Positions 1 through 13,350 of a DNA stretch of 50,453 nucleotides are shown here, one piece after another. The position numbers and the translations under genes are program-made. This stretch comes from Saccoglossus kowalevskii. Its lineage: Eukaryota; Hemichordata; Enteropneusta; Harrimaniidae. Every line of letters begins with the position of its first letter. The stretch's first letter is position 1. The stretch covers positions 589,886 to 640,338 of the forward strand of contig NW_003128862.1 in NCBI RefSeq assembly GCF_000003605.2, in the 5' to 3' direction. The notes under the pieces are model-generated. The model did not search any database, had not been told where the DNA came from, and worked only from the letters and a program-made list of their open reading frames with translations.

Positions 1-1570
1 CACAACTACAACCAGGAAGATGTACACTCAACTTGGAACATTATGAAAATGTTTGTCAGCACAATGGATAATGCCAATGACGAGGAGTCTTAATTTTTGC
101 AATGGAGCACTTGCACAAAACACAAGCAATACCTACAGAATTAACACAACTAAGATAATTTATTTTCAAGCATGGGTGAAGACGCCAGATTAAATTCAAA
201 CTTCCAAAATACTCCTTCAATTAATGAATTTTTTTTTCTATAAATATCCCACACACGAGAAGCAACAAAGTCAATTTACAAACGATTTAAAAAGATCTCT
301 TAAACTAAGAAAATACATAGCAATTTGCACCATATGCAACCCCTTACTGAAGTAGCAAGACAAATTATTAGTCTGAAGCGAATAAAAGTTACAATTGCCT
401 TGAAACTCGAGTCTTGAACAGTACACACTGTTCAAATATTTTTTTAGTAAATATTCGTCAGTTCTATGACCACACAGTGAACAGTGCCATGTTTTACATG
501 AGCAATGTTCATCCTCATTGCATCGATGTAATTTTGTCAGTAGATCATTGCTAAAAGTACAGTTTATTCATTGGCGCTAACTCAGACAACGTGCAATGGC
601 GGTCACGGTAAATCCCAGAAGCGAGAGCTACGTTTTACAAGTTTCTAGTCCCTGTGCATATTATAAAAATGTTGGGTTATAGCTATAACACGAATTGAAA
701 CAATTTCAGTTTTCATATACTCACCGCGCACATTTCCAGCGAGATTCACTTCCTTTGGTAACGCCATGTCAGGACAGCTGCATTACGACGCCATTATACG
801 GCAAATACGATATTTCCCAGAGTTCATTGAGTTTTGACGTACTTATGACGCGAGGATATGTGAGCGAGTCGTTGTAAATCATACAACCAATCAGACAACT
901 ATGCGTGCAATATTGACTGATCGCGCTGTGGTGGAACTCTCTCTCGTGGACCCGCTGTCTCGTAGCAGGTCTGCAGCCACAGATATATGTTTCGATCACG
1001 TCCCGGCATTGTCGTAATACACGCGGTAACAAAGCCAGTCAGGCTCTCTGCATCTTCACGGTTCTTTGGCCTTCAGATAAGAACTACAATGCGCAGAATG
1101 CGAAAGCAATTGAAAAACACATTTCGAAAATATTTGTGATTGAATCGTTTCCAGGAAGCACCACGAATAAATAAAAAAGAAAATTGTTTCCCTAATATTC
1201 ATTATAGTAACAGGTCTAGTGCGTGACGACGCAAGACGTAAGTAGGCTTAAATCTCACATTTTTTCATTCATCTGATCTTCTGCTCATAAATTTGCTGCT
1301 TCAGTCGATACATATCATATGTTTGTTACTTAGATCCACAAGGTCTAGTCATTATAACAGCTACGAACGAGGTAGAACAAAATGGCGGATTTGATGACAT
1401 ATTCGGACATTAATACCATGTGACCCTGATACAATCGTCAGTGTGCCCCATTTACATGGAATACAAGCTCAATGGGTGTTTTATTCATAAATGGCAGAGC
1501 TACATGACTTAGTGGCCGTATACATTTGTATTTTGCACGCGTTGTATACGTCGCATGAGATCCATATTGA

Positions 1571-1602
1571 ACACGACGCGTGGCGACGAACACCGCCCTT
1601 TA
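1571..1602 (-). mobile_element. Solo MITE-type terminal repeat end
   Basis: Read on the minus strand, the segment begins AAGGGCGGTGTTCGTCGC and is flanked by TA. Its first 18 bases match the terminal inverted repeat of the element at 11220-11432 except at one position, after which similarity fades. I found no matching opposite end within about 250 bp, so this is a degenerate copy, a solo end or a chance partial match. The presence of two loci argues for a dispersed family. Confidence 0.4.
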
Positions 1603-4600
1603 ACTATACAGTAACAATGTCCAAATGATTGTTTGCTGCACCCGCGCGTTACCGTTCAAGCTTATACCTGAATCATTCGCCAGTTCAGCATCCATAGAGC
1701 GCCCCCAGTCAAGTAAAAAGATCCATTGTAGGTTGTCGAATTTCAACAGATTAGATTTTGGCGCGAATGTTACTGTCATTACAAGCATACACGAAAATAA
1801 TTGAATTTGGTTTCATATTCAAGAAACATCTGATGCGGAACGCGGACTTGAGTGGGTGGATGAATGATGAATGAACTGTCACGTACGACTACATAATGTC
1901 ATTTTTTTTTTAAGATCACCAGAAATATCGTTGTTAAATATATGATTAAATAAAATTAGTGGTTGACGTAATATTTAGTGTAGATAGGCGGATTCCTTTT
2001 TTGTTTCTATTTCCAAAATTTGTATTATTCAGTCGTTTCCCATATGCTTTTATTAATTTCAAAGACATGCTTCACTTTCTTCTTTTTTTTAGAATTGTTG
2101 TTCCGGATCATCAGTTAATAATATATGCATGTTTACCAAATCTGATTGCGATTAACACGCCTCAGCGAGTTGTACTCGACGCAGACGCGGAGGATTCGTT
2201 TTTGTAGCAAAATATGTTTTGCGTAATTGACTTAATTGAATGATACAAGAGAATGAACTGAATTAATTTGCAAATAATAAGTGTACACGGTAATCCATAC
2301 GCTGCTCGGAGACTGTACACATTATGTGATGAAAAAAAAAACACGTTGTGTTTTTCTACGCTAACTGGGGCTAATAAAAACATGTAATATCTCTTAATAG
2401 ATGTAAATAGGGACAGGGGAATAATTAATTTAATAAACAGCACAATCTTGTTTTAACAATATTGATGACAGGCATCTAAGGGAACCTGCATTTGTCGATA
2501 TTTTTGTTAAGTGGGAGATATATATTTTATATCTACTCGTTGAAACACGACTCAACGATGCCCACTCAATTTATTTGTACAGGGCACCCAATGCATTTCG
2601 TTCAATGATATTATTAAAATGTACGTACAGTTTACCTAATAATGTGCATGCGCATAACAAACGTGGCGACGGTCAAAAAGGCTTCCCTGGTAAAGAAATT
2701 ACACAAACACATTCAGAAGTAATCAATAGCCTAGTTATTAATAAATGCAACATGCAACTATTTTCATAATATTACATATTTGTATCACAAAACCCTTCAC
2801 TGTATAGCTTACTGTACGATGCCAACAATAATTGGAATAAATGTGACTTTTAACCACATTTGAAACCTCGGCACGGTGATAATTGAGTCTGGGTAATATA
2901 AGATCATCCCTTGCTATGCGACCTGTCCAGCGTCGCATTAACTCAAGGATGATTTGCATCGCAATTAACCGAACTGGACGACACTCACTCTTGAACAATC
3001 TTTTTTTTAACCGGCATTAAAGTGAAACTCGAGCCTCTACTTTATCATGCTTACCAAATCCGGACTTGATAACGAGTGTAGCGCGCATGCGTTGAGTGGA
3101 TCCACATAATCGATTTCCCATACATTGCACTACGTATAACATGGAGATCACGAGAATCGCAGAACAAATTTGCGCTGAATTTATCTACAAGTTTGCAACT
3201 TTTATTTGTTAACTATTATTTCATTAGGAGTTATTCAATGGTAAACTTGTATGCGAGTGTGTGGGTGTGTCTCCATGTGTGTGTCGGGGGATGGTATACG
3301 GTGTTGTATGCAGTCTGTACTCCTGTTTGTCTTCCTGTTTACCCCATTATTTTGTACTGTCATGTTTTACCTCAATTTCTACTACATTTTTTTTTCTCTT
3401 TGCAATATTCGAGCCCCAAATTATCCCCCTAATACGATATGATTTGTATAGGGGCCCACAATTATTGAATATCAATGAAATCACAGTGCATTTAGGAGGG
3501 TGTTTGTGATTGACAGAAATAAGGGTTGAATTCACTTTCTAACCTACAATGGTGTTTAGTAATACGCAATATTATGCTTCATTTTGCAGGTAACTGACAG
3601 TCACTTTTACGTGATTTGGTTTTAGGCAAGTAAAACAACTAAAAATGCCTATGTGAAACGCATTAAAGTCGCACCCGCTAGCGCGTGGGTGAAAATGTTT
3701 GACTAATTGTACGAATTGTTGACGATAATGAGACACACATATACAGAAACACAGCTGCAAACATTAAACGATATGTATATAAATTAAAACAACACATGGG
3801 GGTACCATTAAAGTCTAGTGTATGATGGGTAGTTCCCGGATGCGACCCGCTGGAACGCTTTTGCATTTATGATGTGTGGAGATTCGGTCTAGCGTCACGG
3901 GTCAATTGAAGGATATATTAAATACGATATAATTAAGGTTCTTGTCGATAGGGTAATAAACTAGCGTTCGATGTTTTTTGTTCAATATTACCACAGGTCA
4001 CAAGCCAGGAGTGTTGCACGCTGATGTCTGCTACATAAATTGCGTCCTCTAGTAACTGGTACTGGGGGCGCTGTTCGACTCCTTGATATTGTTTTGAAAT
4101 AGGATTGAAGAGTTTCTCATTCAGTATGTGATGTGAGTTTTTGTTAAAACGCTGTACTGAACGATTTATAGTACATAATTCTGCAGGCATTCATTATCTA
4201 GTATTTGGTTTTGATATTTGCCCTTGTTTTCAGCTCCCTGTTAATCGTGACACTGTTGACTGTTGATGTATTCACTCCATAATATCAGGGGAGGAACTAG
4301 GAATTTTCCTTCAATGAAATACTGACAACACGACCTGTATATATAGGTTAATTTAATTCGTGTATTTCATCGACCGAAACTGCTATGTTTGCCACAAAAT
4401 AAGGGTTTTATTTTGTACATTTTACGACTGAACGTTTTACCCCAACGTTTATGCTAACTCTAATCCTTGTTTGTAGAAACAATTCTCTAAAATCTGATGG
4501 TAGAATGATCTAAAAACGGTCTTCTTTTTTCTAGCATCATTGACTGTAACAGTATTTACGTCACTGCATGTGCGACTTATAATACTTTATAACATACCAC

Positions 4601-4643
4601 CATTTCTGGTTTGGTCTCAATTGACCTGAAGTGTGATGATATT

Positions 4644-4672
4644 CATTTCAAACAAAAATATTGTTTGAAGTG
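4644..4672. repeat. Short 12-bp-arm inverted repeat
   Basis: The arms are CATTTCAAACAA and TTGTTTGAAGTG, separated by a 5-base loop. The only non-Watson-Crick position would be a U-G wobble in RNA, so a transcript could form a complete 12-bp stem. It is too short for a miRNA precursor and may be a chance AT-rich palindrome. Confidence 0.35.
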
Positions 4673-5440
4673 ATAGATGTCATTCCATTATGAGATAGCA
4701 CGACCACGTTGATCACATTTTAATTCTACGCTTTGTTTTCCCCGATAGGCATTACACTAATATGTTTTCTGAATTTGAGAAAATACACCCCGATGTTAGA
4801 TTATAATATATTTAAGTAATTCACATTGGTTCCACTCCTATATACTAGTACGTTTTGTTGAAGTAAGATAATATCTGTTGTCACGTGTAACATTTGATTG
4901 AATTATCATTTTACCCTATAAAATGAGACTCTTCGGAAAATCCCAAAGAGTTACCCCTAGCTACTAAATTTACTCCTTTCACTATAAGCAAGTACATGTT
5001 ATAATGGATCGACCCTATCATTTAAACCCAATCATGTAAAATGTAGCCAATATTGTTAAAAAGGTCACACAGCCACAATAACTTATATGAGAAATTAGTC
5101 ACTGACATCGAGAAGTCGAGCGAAATAATAAATATCATACAAGATGATTGAATAGACACATATATCCAGTGGAGATTAAATAGTCAGAGATCATCGCAAT
5201 TTGTTGGTACCACTATAATGTCGGGGATATTTCACTGGAATCAATATATTAATATATATTGTTTGGTGAGCGAAGAAGTAAACAGACTCGAAGAAACAAA
5301 TCAATTTAAGGAGCCTGCCTGTCATTGGCTTCATATGCAACTGATATTAAAAGTTTTACTGAATACATAGTAATCTTAAGAACACCAATAAGTTAAGCTC
5401 GTAAACCGTATTATCGTTTCAGCTGAGAAGCAAATAAATC

Positions 5441-5463
5441 ATTTGCATCATTTGCATAACAAC
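5441..5463 (+). promoter_or_regulatory. Candidate POU octamer pair with Sox-like half
   Basis: Two perfect octamers ATTTGCAT lie 9 bp apart (5441-5448 and 5450-5457). The second runs into AACAAC, one base from the AACAAT Sox half of the known Oct-Sox composite ATTTGCATAACAAT. This is motif matching only. About three or four ATTTGCAT octamers are expected by chance in a window of this size and AT content, so function is uncertain. Confidence 0.2.
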
Positions 5464-8400
5464 ACATCGGTTGCCGTGATAAATGCTCACTGTTAGAGCA
5501 TGGAGTATTGAATTATTAATATATAATTACAACTACATGCCGTTTCTTGATTGTTACGGCCTATCCAGCTTTCTTCAAGATTTGTTCGCATGAAGATTGA
5601 GTGTGATATCCGGTGGATATTACAATGAGGTCATTTCAACCTCGAGTACTGTCCACCCTTCATAGTCAAACATTCTACTGGTCAGCTAGTTGTGGCGTTT
5701 TATGTCGTCAACCGACATTCTATGTCGTCGTCTACTCCAACAAGCATTTATATTGGTCGTCAGTGGAATAAAACGAACAAGACGAATTAAACCTAAACAT
5801 TTTGATGTTTCATTGAAAATCAAAATTAATTAAATTAAGGTCATGTTGTTAATGTGCTTTTATGACACTGGACCTTTTCACACATTTTATCTTTTCATGA
5901 TGTCATGGTTTATTTGTTGTTAGTATTTGCTCTTTGTACCTGGTCAATGTGCGTGTATATTCTCATTGAAATTGGGTGGTTATCTAAACCTCGTACGTGA
6001 GCAGTAATCAAATTATAATAACACGGCGAATATATTATTGTACAGTGTACGTGAACATAAAATCGGTCATTTTGTTAAATAACCATAATTATACGTATCT
6101 CTGAACAGAAATTGCAACGGAATGTTCAGCTAAATCGCCACTGACACATTTCCTTTTCGTACTCGATTGGACCTAGGAATCAGAGTCAGCTGGCGTAGAA
6201 GTGGTTATAAATACGACCTATATACCTATATTTACTTCTAATCATAGGTCATCTAAAGCCAACATGAACTATTTTCGAAATACAATCGAATAGGGTATGA
6301 GTGATAATAGTATTTTGAAAATATATTTGTGGAGATTGGAGGGTATACATTTCAAGAAACACTGGAATTTCAATGGGTACAATATGTGCACCATTGCTGG
6401 ATGATTTTTTCTACACCCGTATGAGCAGAGTTTCTTTGAAATGATATCGTCGGGAAAAGATACCATGAGAGTAGATCCCCTGATTTCATAAATAAATATA
6501 TTGATCATGTTATTTTGATAGACAATTCAAAATTCAAAACTCCACCGATATATTAATCAGAGTTGGATGTTAAAGAAACAACTGAATCCACATTTGCTTC
6601 TTAATATCTTGATATTTATTTATACTGAACAAGGAACTACTTCTCACATCTTTACAGTAATATTCATATCTCACCAGGCCATAGTGTGTACATATCAAAG
6701 CTGATTCGTTACAGTCGAGCATGCAGCTTATATGTACCTTTTTTTTGCATTATTGCATTCATTACATTACATCAGGGTTGCATTATTTGCATAAACAATG
6801 CAAACAGTCATTGAAAATGTGTTGAGACACATACTACAATTTTTGTGAATTGCAATGGCATCCAACCTTTTTCGAAAAATTGGGAGTAAATATCGATGAT
6901 GACTCAGTTTATAATGGCCAATCCATAGTCAAATATCGCAGTCAATGTTTATAATCGGAATGTCGTAATGTAAAAAGAGGCAACTTGCATGGTATCGCAT
7001 TGGCAAATTACTGATGATATTCCAACGATCTCCACATGTGACTATTATGTTGATATAAGCCTTGTGTCGCTAAGAATCAGTAAATACGTGAAAACGTTCT
7101 AGGATTCCACTGTAGAATATTTTTAAAGTCAGGAATCGAGCTCTCCTGCTAATTCACAGTTTACAATAGACACAGGAACACCTGCTTTCATCTCTAACCT
7201 GAGGAAACTTCTCATGGACATATGCATGATTTCTCTGGTTAGGGCGCATCTTCTCTGTAACGTCATTGTCAAATGGCATTATGGTATACTCGTGGGCATC
7301 GTTACATCCACCCATGCATCAGCGTAATAAGGTTAATTGTACATGAACATGCTGCCTTCGTAATGTGATGAATTTGTTTACGCGTATCTGTTGATCGACT
7401 TATTTAGCTGATTACTGGTGAATGGCTGTGTTATGTCCGTCATCGTTTAGGCTCATGCAATGTCCTGGACGGAACTCGACTCAGTGATTTGGAACTAATT
7501 ACGATATAACCGTCGCTATCCGGACTACTATTTCTGACAGTTGGTATTCGCAGTTAGTAATATAGTGAACGATTAATCAAAAGATATGACGTGTCCAGTA
7601 CTTAGTTTGATTGGCTATGTGCAAGTTGAATGATTGAAGGTTACGCCTTCTTTTACTTTTTAGATGTGTCTTATAGAGTGCTCGACTGACCGACTAAAGA
7701 CGAGAGTTGAAACGTATTTTGTTGTGTGCGTCTATTTGACTGTAAAGTTTAAGTGACTTTTCCCGTACCTCAAGGGGACGCGATAGAGAGACCAGACGAG
7801 ATTCCCCCCTGGCACGTGTGGAGAACTCCAGAGGAGAGGATTTTCCCCCTGATAGTAACATCGTTCCCCAGTCATCAGATGACAAGAAATCCATTCTCAT
7901 GAACAGCATACAATGCATTGCAATTAGAACCTGTTCTGTTGCGTTACTCACTCCAACTTGCAGAACAACTTCTGATGAATCAACACTCGCTTGTGTTTCA
8001 CTACTGTTGATGATGTGTGCTAATCAATAAGCGGTGAAGAAATGGTCTCTTGTCATTAAGTAATTGGTCTCTTGTTTCCTTGTTAAATGCGTCACGGACT
8101 GCTACACTCGGCAGTCATTCAATAGCAGCGTTTTGTCATCGTAGCATTTCAATTGAATTGGATGATGTACACGCTTTTCATGTATGAACAAAATGTCAAT
8201 TCATGCCTATTGAACACATTGGTACATAATATTAATGATTGTCTTACGTCTTATTTGAGAAGCAAGACGTTCAGTTGATTACTGTACTATATATAGTACT
8301 AGATAGTCTGCGCCAACATACTAGTACTATAATTACAAGCATATTACGAACATTAAAATGCGCAAAACACGAGATTTGAGTGCAAACTGACAGTTATTAG

Positions 8401-11219
8401 ATGGGTATGTGCATAACTCGCCGAAGTTTTGGGTATCAGTGTATGGTCATGACCCAGGACGCATAATCAAAGGCTTTGGATCTGAATATCAACGGTGACA
8501 ATTATTGTTCCTGTTTCACCTCCAAAGGATTTTTCGTTATCCCTAAAACATGTATAAATGTGAGTGGACTGGTGTACGACAGAAATCAATTATTTCATTG
8601 TCGAATAGTTCAACAAATAGCAACAAATCGGGACACAATGCACACCCGAAACTTTATTATTTTATAAAACTTTATTTCACTACTTGATCGTATTTTGTTT
8701 AAAAAAAATGTACTTACATGTCGAATAGACGTGCATGAAACTGTATTTGACATCACACGACACATATCGATGGCAATGTGAATTGTCACGGTGGGTGTTC
8801 TACGGGCAAGTGAACATATAATGATACATCATCAAATCTTGAATAAACCACTTTTAGTTGATTACTTAGGCCATTACGTAATTCTCTCAGCGTATATTAC
8901 GTATGGATTGTCAGACTCCATAGGTTGATGTAGTTGGTTAATTGCGGGAAGTAATCAAACTAATAGCCTGCGTGCTATGGTACCCAGTGTTACGTTCTGA
9001 CATAGGATTGCATATAAAAAGTAATTGTGGAACATTTAGGTTTGTATTTTTTGTTATTGCACTTTTGCGTTCATATGGTGCAGAGCATGGTATTTCTTTA
9101 TATCCACTCAGTTTCATTGAGTCGATCGTTAGCGACTTACAGAGTGTGTGTAATATTCAGTTATTGCGTTATTACATGCTGAGCTTCTTCCAAATAAATT
9201 AAAGTCTGAATCACTGTTTTTGTAGGTATTCAAGATTTTTCTGGTTTTCCATTTTGACACACATTTCTGTAGTAAGTGAGTATGGAGCAGGTGGTTTATA
9301 CAGGGGGCGCCCTTCTAATCGGCATCGTGGAAATAATATTCAGCTGTCATTGATATTTGACATTTTCCAAGGGATTAATTAAAATAATTACTATTAGACG
9401 AAAATCAATACTGTTGTTACAACAATGATTACTATATTATATTGGAATCAACAAGCATTTAAATTGTGATCATTATAGCATTAAACTAAAACTGTAATTT
9501 TGGATTAGCGCCAAGATCATTGGCTCCGAAGAACTTTTCTGCCAGCCATCAATAGCACGCTTGTCTATTCTCCCCGAATAACTAACACAAACAACCGAAA
9601 AAAAGGACATATATATAACAATATTTGAATAGCTGCAATAGACATACAACAATCAAAATCTGTTCACTTCCTGCCTTTGTTATCTTTATAATTATTAAAA
9701 CCTTGCTGAACAATATTTAGTCAAACTTGAATGTATCGAAAATAAATGCATGTATTTTGCATTTTGTTTCTGAGTATGTGATATATTCTTGTTGATGTAT
9801 GTTGTGCTGGTTTACGAGAATGGCTATGCTTATATGCTGCTAAACAGTCAAACGAAAACACATCTCACTGCATTTCTAATGACTTTTCTAGTCAATAATA
9901 ATAATGTGTATTTAGTTTAATAGATTGACGTTATTGCATCATATTAACAATTTAATATTTATTAAATCAGATTTGTGTGTAAATCTTTTCACAGAGACAG
10001 AGCCTGCTGTTTTATTTCGCGCATTGTATTCTGGGAATGGTCCACATAAAAGACATTTGCAAAAAAATTCGGCTCATGCATACTAAATGTCATACCAAAT
10101 TAAAAAAAATATCCCGGACATTGGCTCAACCACTCACTGTATTTTACACTGTACAATCCCTTGCCGACACAAAAATGTGCAAGTCGCATTGTGGAAAACT
10201 AAATGTGTCGACGCAGGTAGTTCGAAAGTCACCTAATCACCACGTGAAGACTCCATTACCAAGAAATTATATACGTTGAGAATTTAGCGTCACACTACAC
10301 TACCAGATTTTTTTGTTAGATGCTTACAGAGCCGAGAGTGTACCACTTCTCAAGATTGCAAACCAACCATGCGTTATATGTTTTATTACACCATACCATC
10401 AATATATTTTACGAGAATAAACTATTAATCCCGACCTCTCCGACATCATCGAACTCTATAACTGATATTAACTGAATATGTGATAATTAAAGTTCAAATT
10501 ATATTGCCCATATATGGACTTGTCTAATATCTTTTTGAATGAGAATATCTACTCGCATATCACTAGTCCACTTTGGGTGGAAAATGATCACATTCCAATC
10601 GACTCAGTGATACACGCATGCGCACTGCACTTATGATGTCAAAGTGCTACATTTGTGTCATTCTTTAAAATTAGGTAGGTATCTGGATGTAGTCCTAACT
10701 ATTATCAACGTCAAAAATAGAACTTTTAAAATTACTCATATTTTCAATTTAAGGGAAAACACCTAATTATTTCAATAATGTTGTTATGTTTCAATCAAAA
10801 CCCGTTCCGATTGACAGACAATATCGCTTTTGTAAGATTACGCCGTAATAACTGGAGAAACATCGTGTAATCTGAACGTAACGAGATTCGTATTTCAACA
10901 TTCAACAAAATAATGAGGATAATAATTCATCGATGATTGCTTCGACGAACGCCACTTATTTACAGTGTTTGGGGTCAACTGTGCTTATTATCCTTGAATG
11001 TAACGGACACAGTGATGTATGTTTTAAGCATATTTATTTGCAGTCGAGGAAAGAGAAATCAATACACGTGGCGCGTAAACACGCAAAGCTATGGTGTTCA
11101 AACCGAGATATCAATTGCAAAGTATTCTATTGGGCAATTTTCATATTTGTTAAGGTGCTTCAGGTACTTCAGCGCTGGAAGTCACGTAGCCATGCAATGG
11201 ATATATAATAATAGCTATA

Positions 11220-11432
11220 AAGGGCGTTGGTCGTCGCCCCACGTATGCGCGAGTTATGAGATAGGGCAACAGCCGAAGTCACCACCTTTCTTTGATGATT
11301 GGGAGTGGGTACCGGCGTAATTATTGCACGTTGCAAAACTCATTTTCATTAGAAGAGCTCATTTAATTATGGGAAAATCAATGTTTATCAACATAAATTT
11401 CGCACATGCGCGGCGCGACGACCACCGCCCTT
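11220..11432. mobile_element. MITE-like DNA transposon remnant, 213 bp
   Basis: The left end begins AAGGGCGTTGGTCGTCGC. The reverse complement of the right end begins AAGGGCGGTGGTCGTCGC. The two terminal inverted repeats match at 27 of 32 positions, and each end is flanked by TA, as expected for Tc1/mariner-type target-site duplication. The interior of about 150 bp is AT-rich and has no coding capacity, which fits a non-autonomous miniature inverted-repeat element. A related end lies at 1571-1600. The superfamily is inferred from the TA flank alone. No transposase source is visible in the window. Confidence 0.6.
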
Positions 11433-12008
11433 TAATCAAGTCAGTCATTTCAAATTTGTGACTATATGATAATTGCATTCGTCTGAAATAGGTTCGTGGG
11501 ATGAAGATGACATTACGTGATCTGAACTACCTGTGGCGTTATTTAAACGAAATTCGTTCGCTGGATCGATAATCGGCCTTTTCCCCAAACCAGTTGTCCC
11601 TTAATAACAAAGAACTTAAAGTGCCTGTGAAATGCACACTTGCACATTTATATTTTAGGATTCAGTTGAATAAATTGAATAATAATTCATCTTCGAATAA
11701 AATTACATGTACAATCGAATGATTCTGTGTTGTTGTCATGCCGCATTCGACACCGGCGTTTCGGCATATCTCGAACTGAGACTGCGCCATCAACCGTCAG
11801 ACAAAGGGGGAATCCATGAGAGTGGATAGTATCGAAAACATGTCTTCTGGCGGCATTGCACTGCACAAAAATAAAAACAAGTGACATTTCGAACAAAACG
11901 TCCTAAATGTTCGTCTATCATGAATGTGTGTTTTCATGCGTTAGTAAGCGTTTCATAGGTTTAAAGTTGGACAAAATCGGATATAGCATGTTATGTCAGC
12001 TCAATTTT
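11433..12008. other. Non-coding spacer
   Basis: This AT-rich spacer between the MITE-like element and the tandemly duplicated unit shows no exon, RNA gene or repeat that I could recognise. The open frames overlapping it lack any family signature. Confidence 0.5.
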
Positions 12009-13308
12009 GGATTGTATAGTAAACTTTAGAAAACATTATCGTTGTCTTTATCGTGCAATCAAACACTGTGAATGATTTATAAATATTATTTGTGTTATTG
12101 ATGATATCTCAGATGTACTAGTGGTTTTCCCTGAGGCTGTCACATAACTCACTATATTCGTAATTAAAATGATTTAAACAAATGTAAATAAGTCAGATAT
12201 ATCATGCTCAATGAGCACTCGTTGGGCAAAACGACAGTGTCTAACGAGTTTGAATATCAAATCAAAAGATATTGTTCGAAATAATGGACCAAGTCGTTCA
12301 TACAACAATCAAACAAGAACAAGTAATATCGTATCTGTATTGTGTGGTTCATTTCATAGTTGTCGTTCTCGACAGATGGATTTACTAGAGTTTAACAGCG
12401 ACCGAGCCCGAGGCATTGTGGGATTGCCTTATAGTTAATACGGATATTGACACGGAGGACTCTAAAGAAATACTGTTTACACCGTGGCAGTTGTAGGTCA
12501 CGGCAGGGTCAGGGGCAGTAATACCCAGGCAGTGATAAGCTAATAAAAATACTTTGGGCAAATTACGACGTGGTCGTTAAAACCACAGAGGCCACTTCTC
12601 ATTGTTCGGTTGTGTTAACCTGACTACCAGTATGTGTACGTCGCTCTAGGATTACCGTTAACACGAAGCCTGCAAGAGAATGACGTATATTATTAATGAG
12701 TCTCACAATTGTGACCCCGTAATCTCGTGCGGAGCTGTGTTGAGCGTTCACAAGTGTGGTTAGAACCTGCGAATGGCACCGGCCTCAGATATACGTGAGT
12801 CGTGAATTATTTTTGTATTTATTAATTTTTGAGCTTTGACTTTTAACTACCGGGTATGTTGCCAGAAGGCGCGGCTCGTGTGCGCGTATGTGAGAGGATA
12901 GAGAGTGGTCGATACGAATACGCGATTGTATCGCTTATCACGGTATGCGCGGTGCGTATTACTATATATTCTGACAACGAATATATTCTTGTTACTACGT
13001 TTTCACATAGTATTTATACGTTGTCCGGTAATCTCACGGGAGAATCGTTTATCTAGTTTATTTTAAAAAAACGTAAATATATTTTACTTGCACGCGTCTA
13101 TGTCTTATTATATTATAACTTAAATGTTACATCATTGATGTCACAGTACATTGAGTGTTTTTCGGTAAAACTATCAGTTACTCAGGCTCGATGGGAACTT
13201 TCGTATGTACGAAAGGACGTCACATCGTAAGAATGCTCAGCTGTTTTCCTGCTTATTTTACAGCTTTTAATATTTTGCAGTTGACATTTCGAACGACTAT
13301 TTACTATA
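12009..13308. repeat. Tandem duplication unit, copy A (~1.3 kb)
   Basis: From GGATTGTATAGTAAACTT onward, this segment aligns collinearly with 13351-14572. Long blocks are nearly identical, interrupted by small indels and an extra stretch of about 80-90 bases near 12455-12550. The offset is about 1342 bp. The unit carries short inverted ends TATAGTAAA (12015-12023) and TTTACTATA (13300-13308). Short open frames in it are not preserved in copy B, so the unit is probably non-coding. It could be a simple segmental duplication, two tandem copies of a non-autonomous element, or a duplicated regulatory or lncRNA exon. Confidence 0.75.
12570..12607 (+). other. 38-bp perfectly conserved block, copy A
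   Basis: This block is identical over 38 bp to 13814-13851 in copy B, although the surrounding duplicated DNA has diverged visibly. It starts with a small potential hairpin, GTGGT-loop of 7-ACCAC, followed by AGAGGCCACTTCTC. It is the longest mismatch-free stretch I noticed in the duplication. The function is unknown. Confidence 0.5.
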
Positions 13309-13350
13309 TTAAAATGAAAACTGAATATCTTATGTATGTCTATGCATACT

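Larger units (their letters stand above)
1..11219. other. Non-coding stretch, no gene supported
   Basis: All reading frames here are short, have unremarkable composition and match no family I recognise, so I call no exon. The stretch is AT-rich with scattered poly-T/poly-A. Items inside it include a MITE-type end at 1571-1600, GGGGGCGC sites at 1699 (minus), 4061 and 9301, a hairpin at 4644-4672, paired octamers ATTTGCAT at 5441 and 5450, another octamer at 6785, and nested small palindromes at 8283-8331. It could be intergenic or part of a very long intron of a gene whose exons lie elsewhere; the sequence cannot distinguish these. Confidence 0.6.

Noticed and set aside
1378..1392. AAAATGGCGG resembling a YY1 site, with weaker relatives at 27880 and 32700.
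   Set aside because: Short matches with no promoter context; not enough to annotate.
7694..8030. Overlapping open frames on both strands, considered as an exon.
   Set aside because: Neither strand gives a recognisable protein and no convincing splice pair was found.
10937..11320. Open frame of 127 codons on the + strand.
   Set aside because: It runs into the left terminal repeat of the MITE-like element and has no recognisable motif, so it is a chance frame.
12856..13056. Short open frame in duplication copy A starting MLPEGAARV.
   Set aside because: The counterpart in copy B (from ~14093) is broken by indels and stops after about 15 codons, so it is not under coding constraint.
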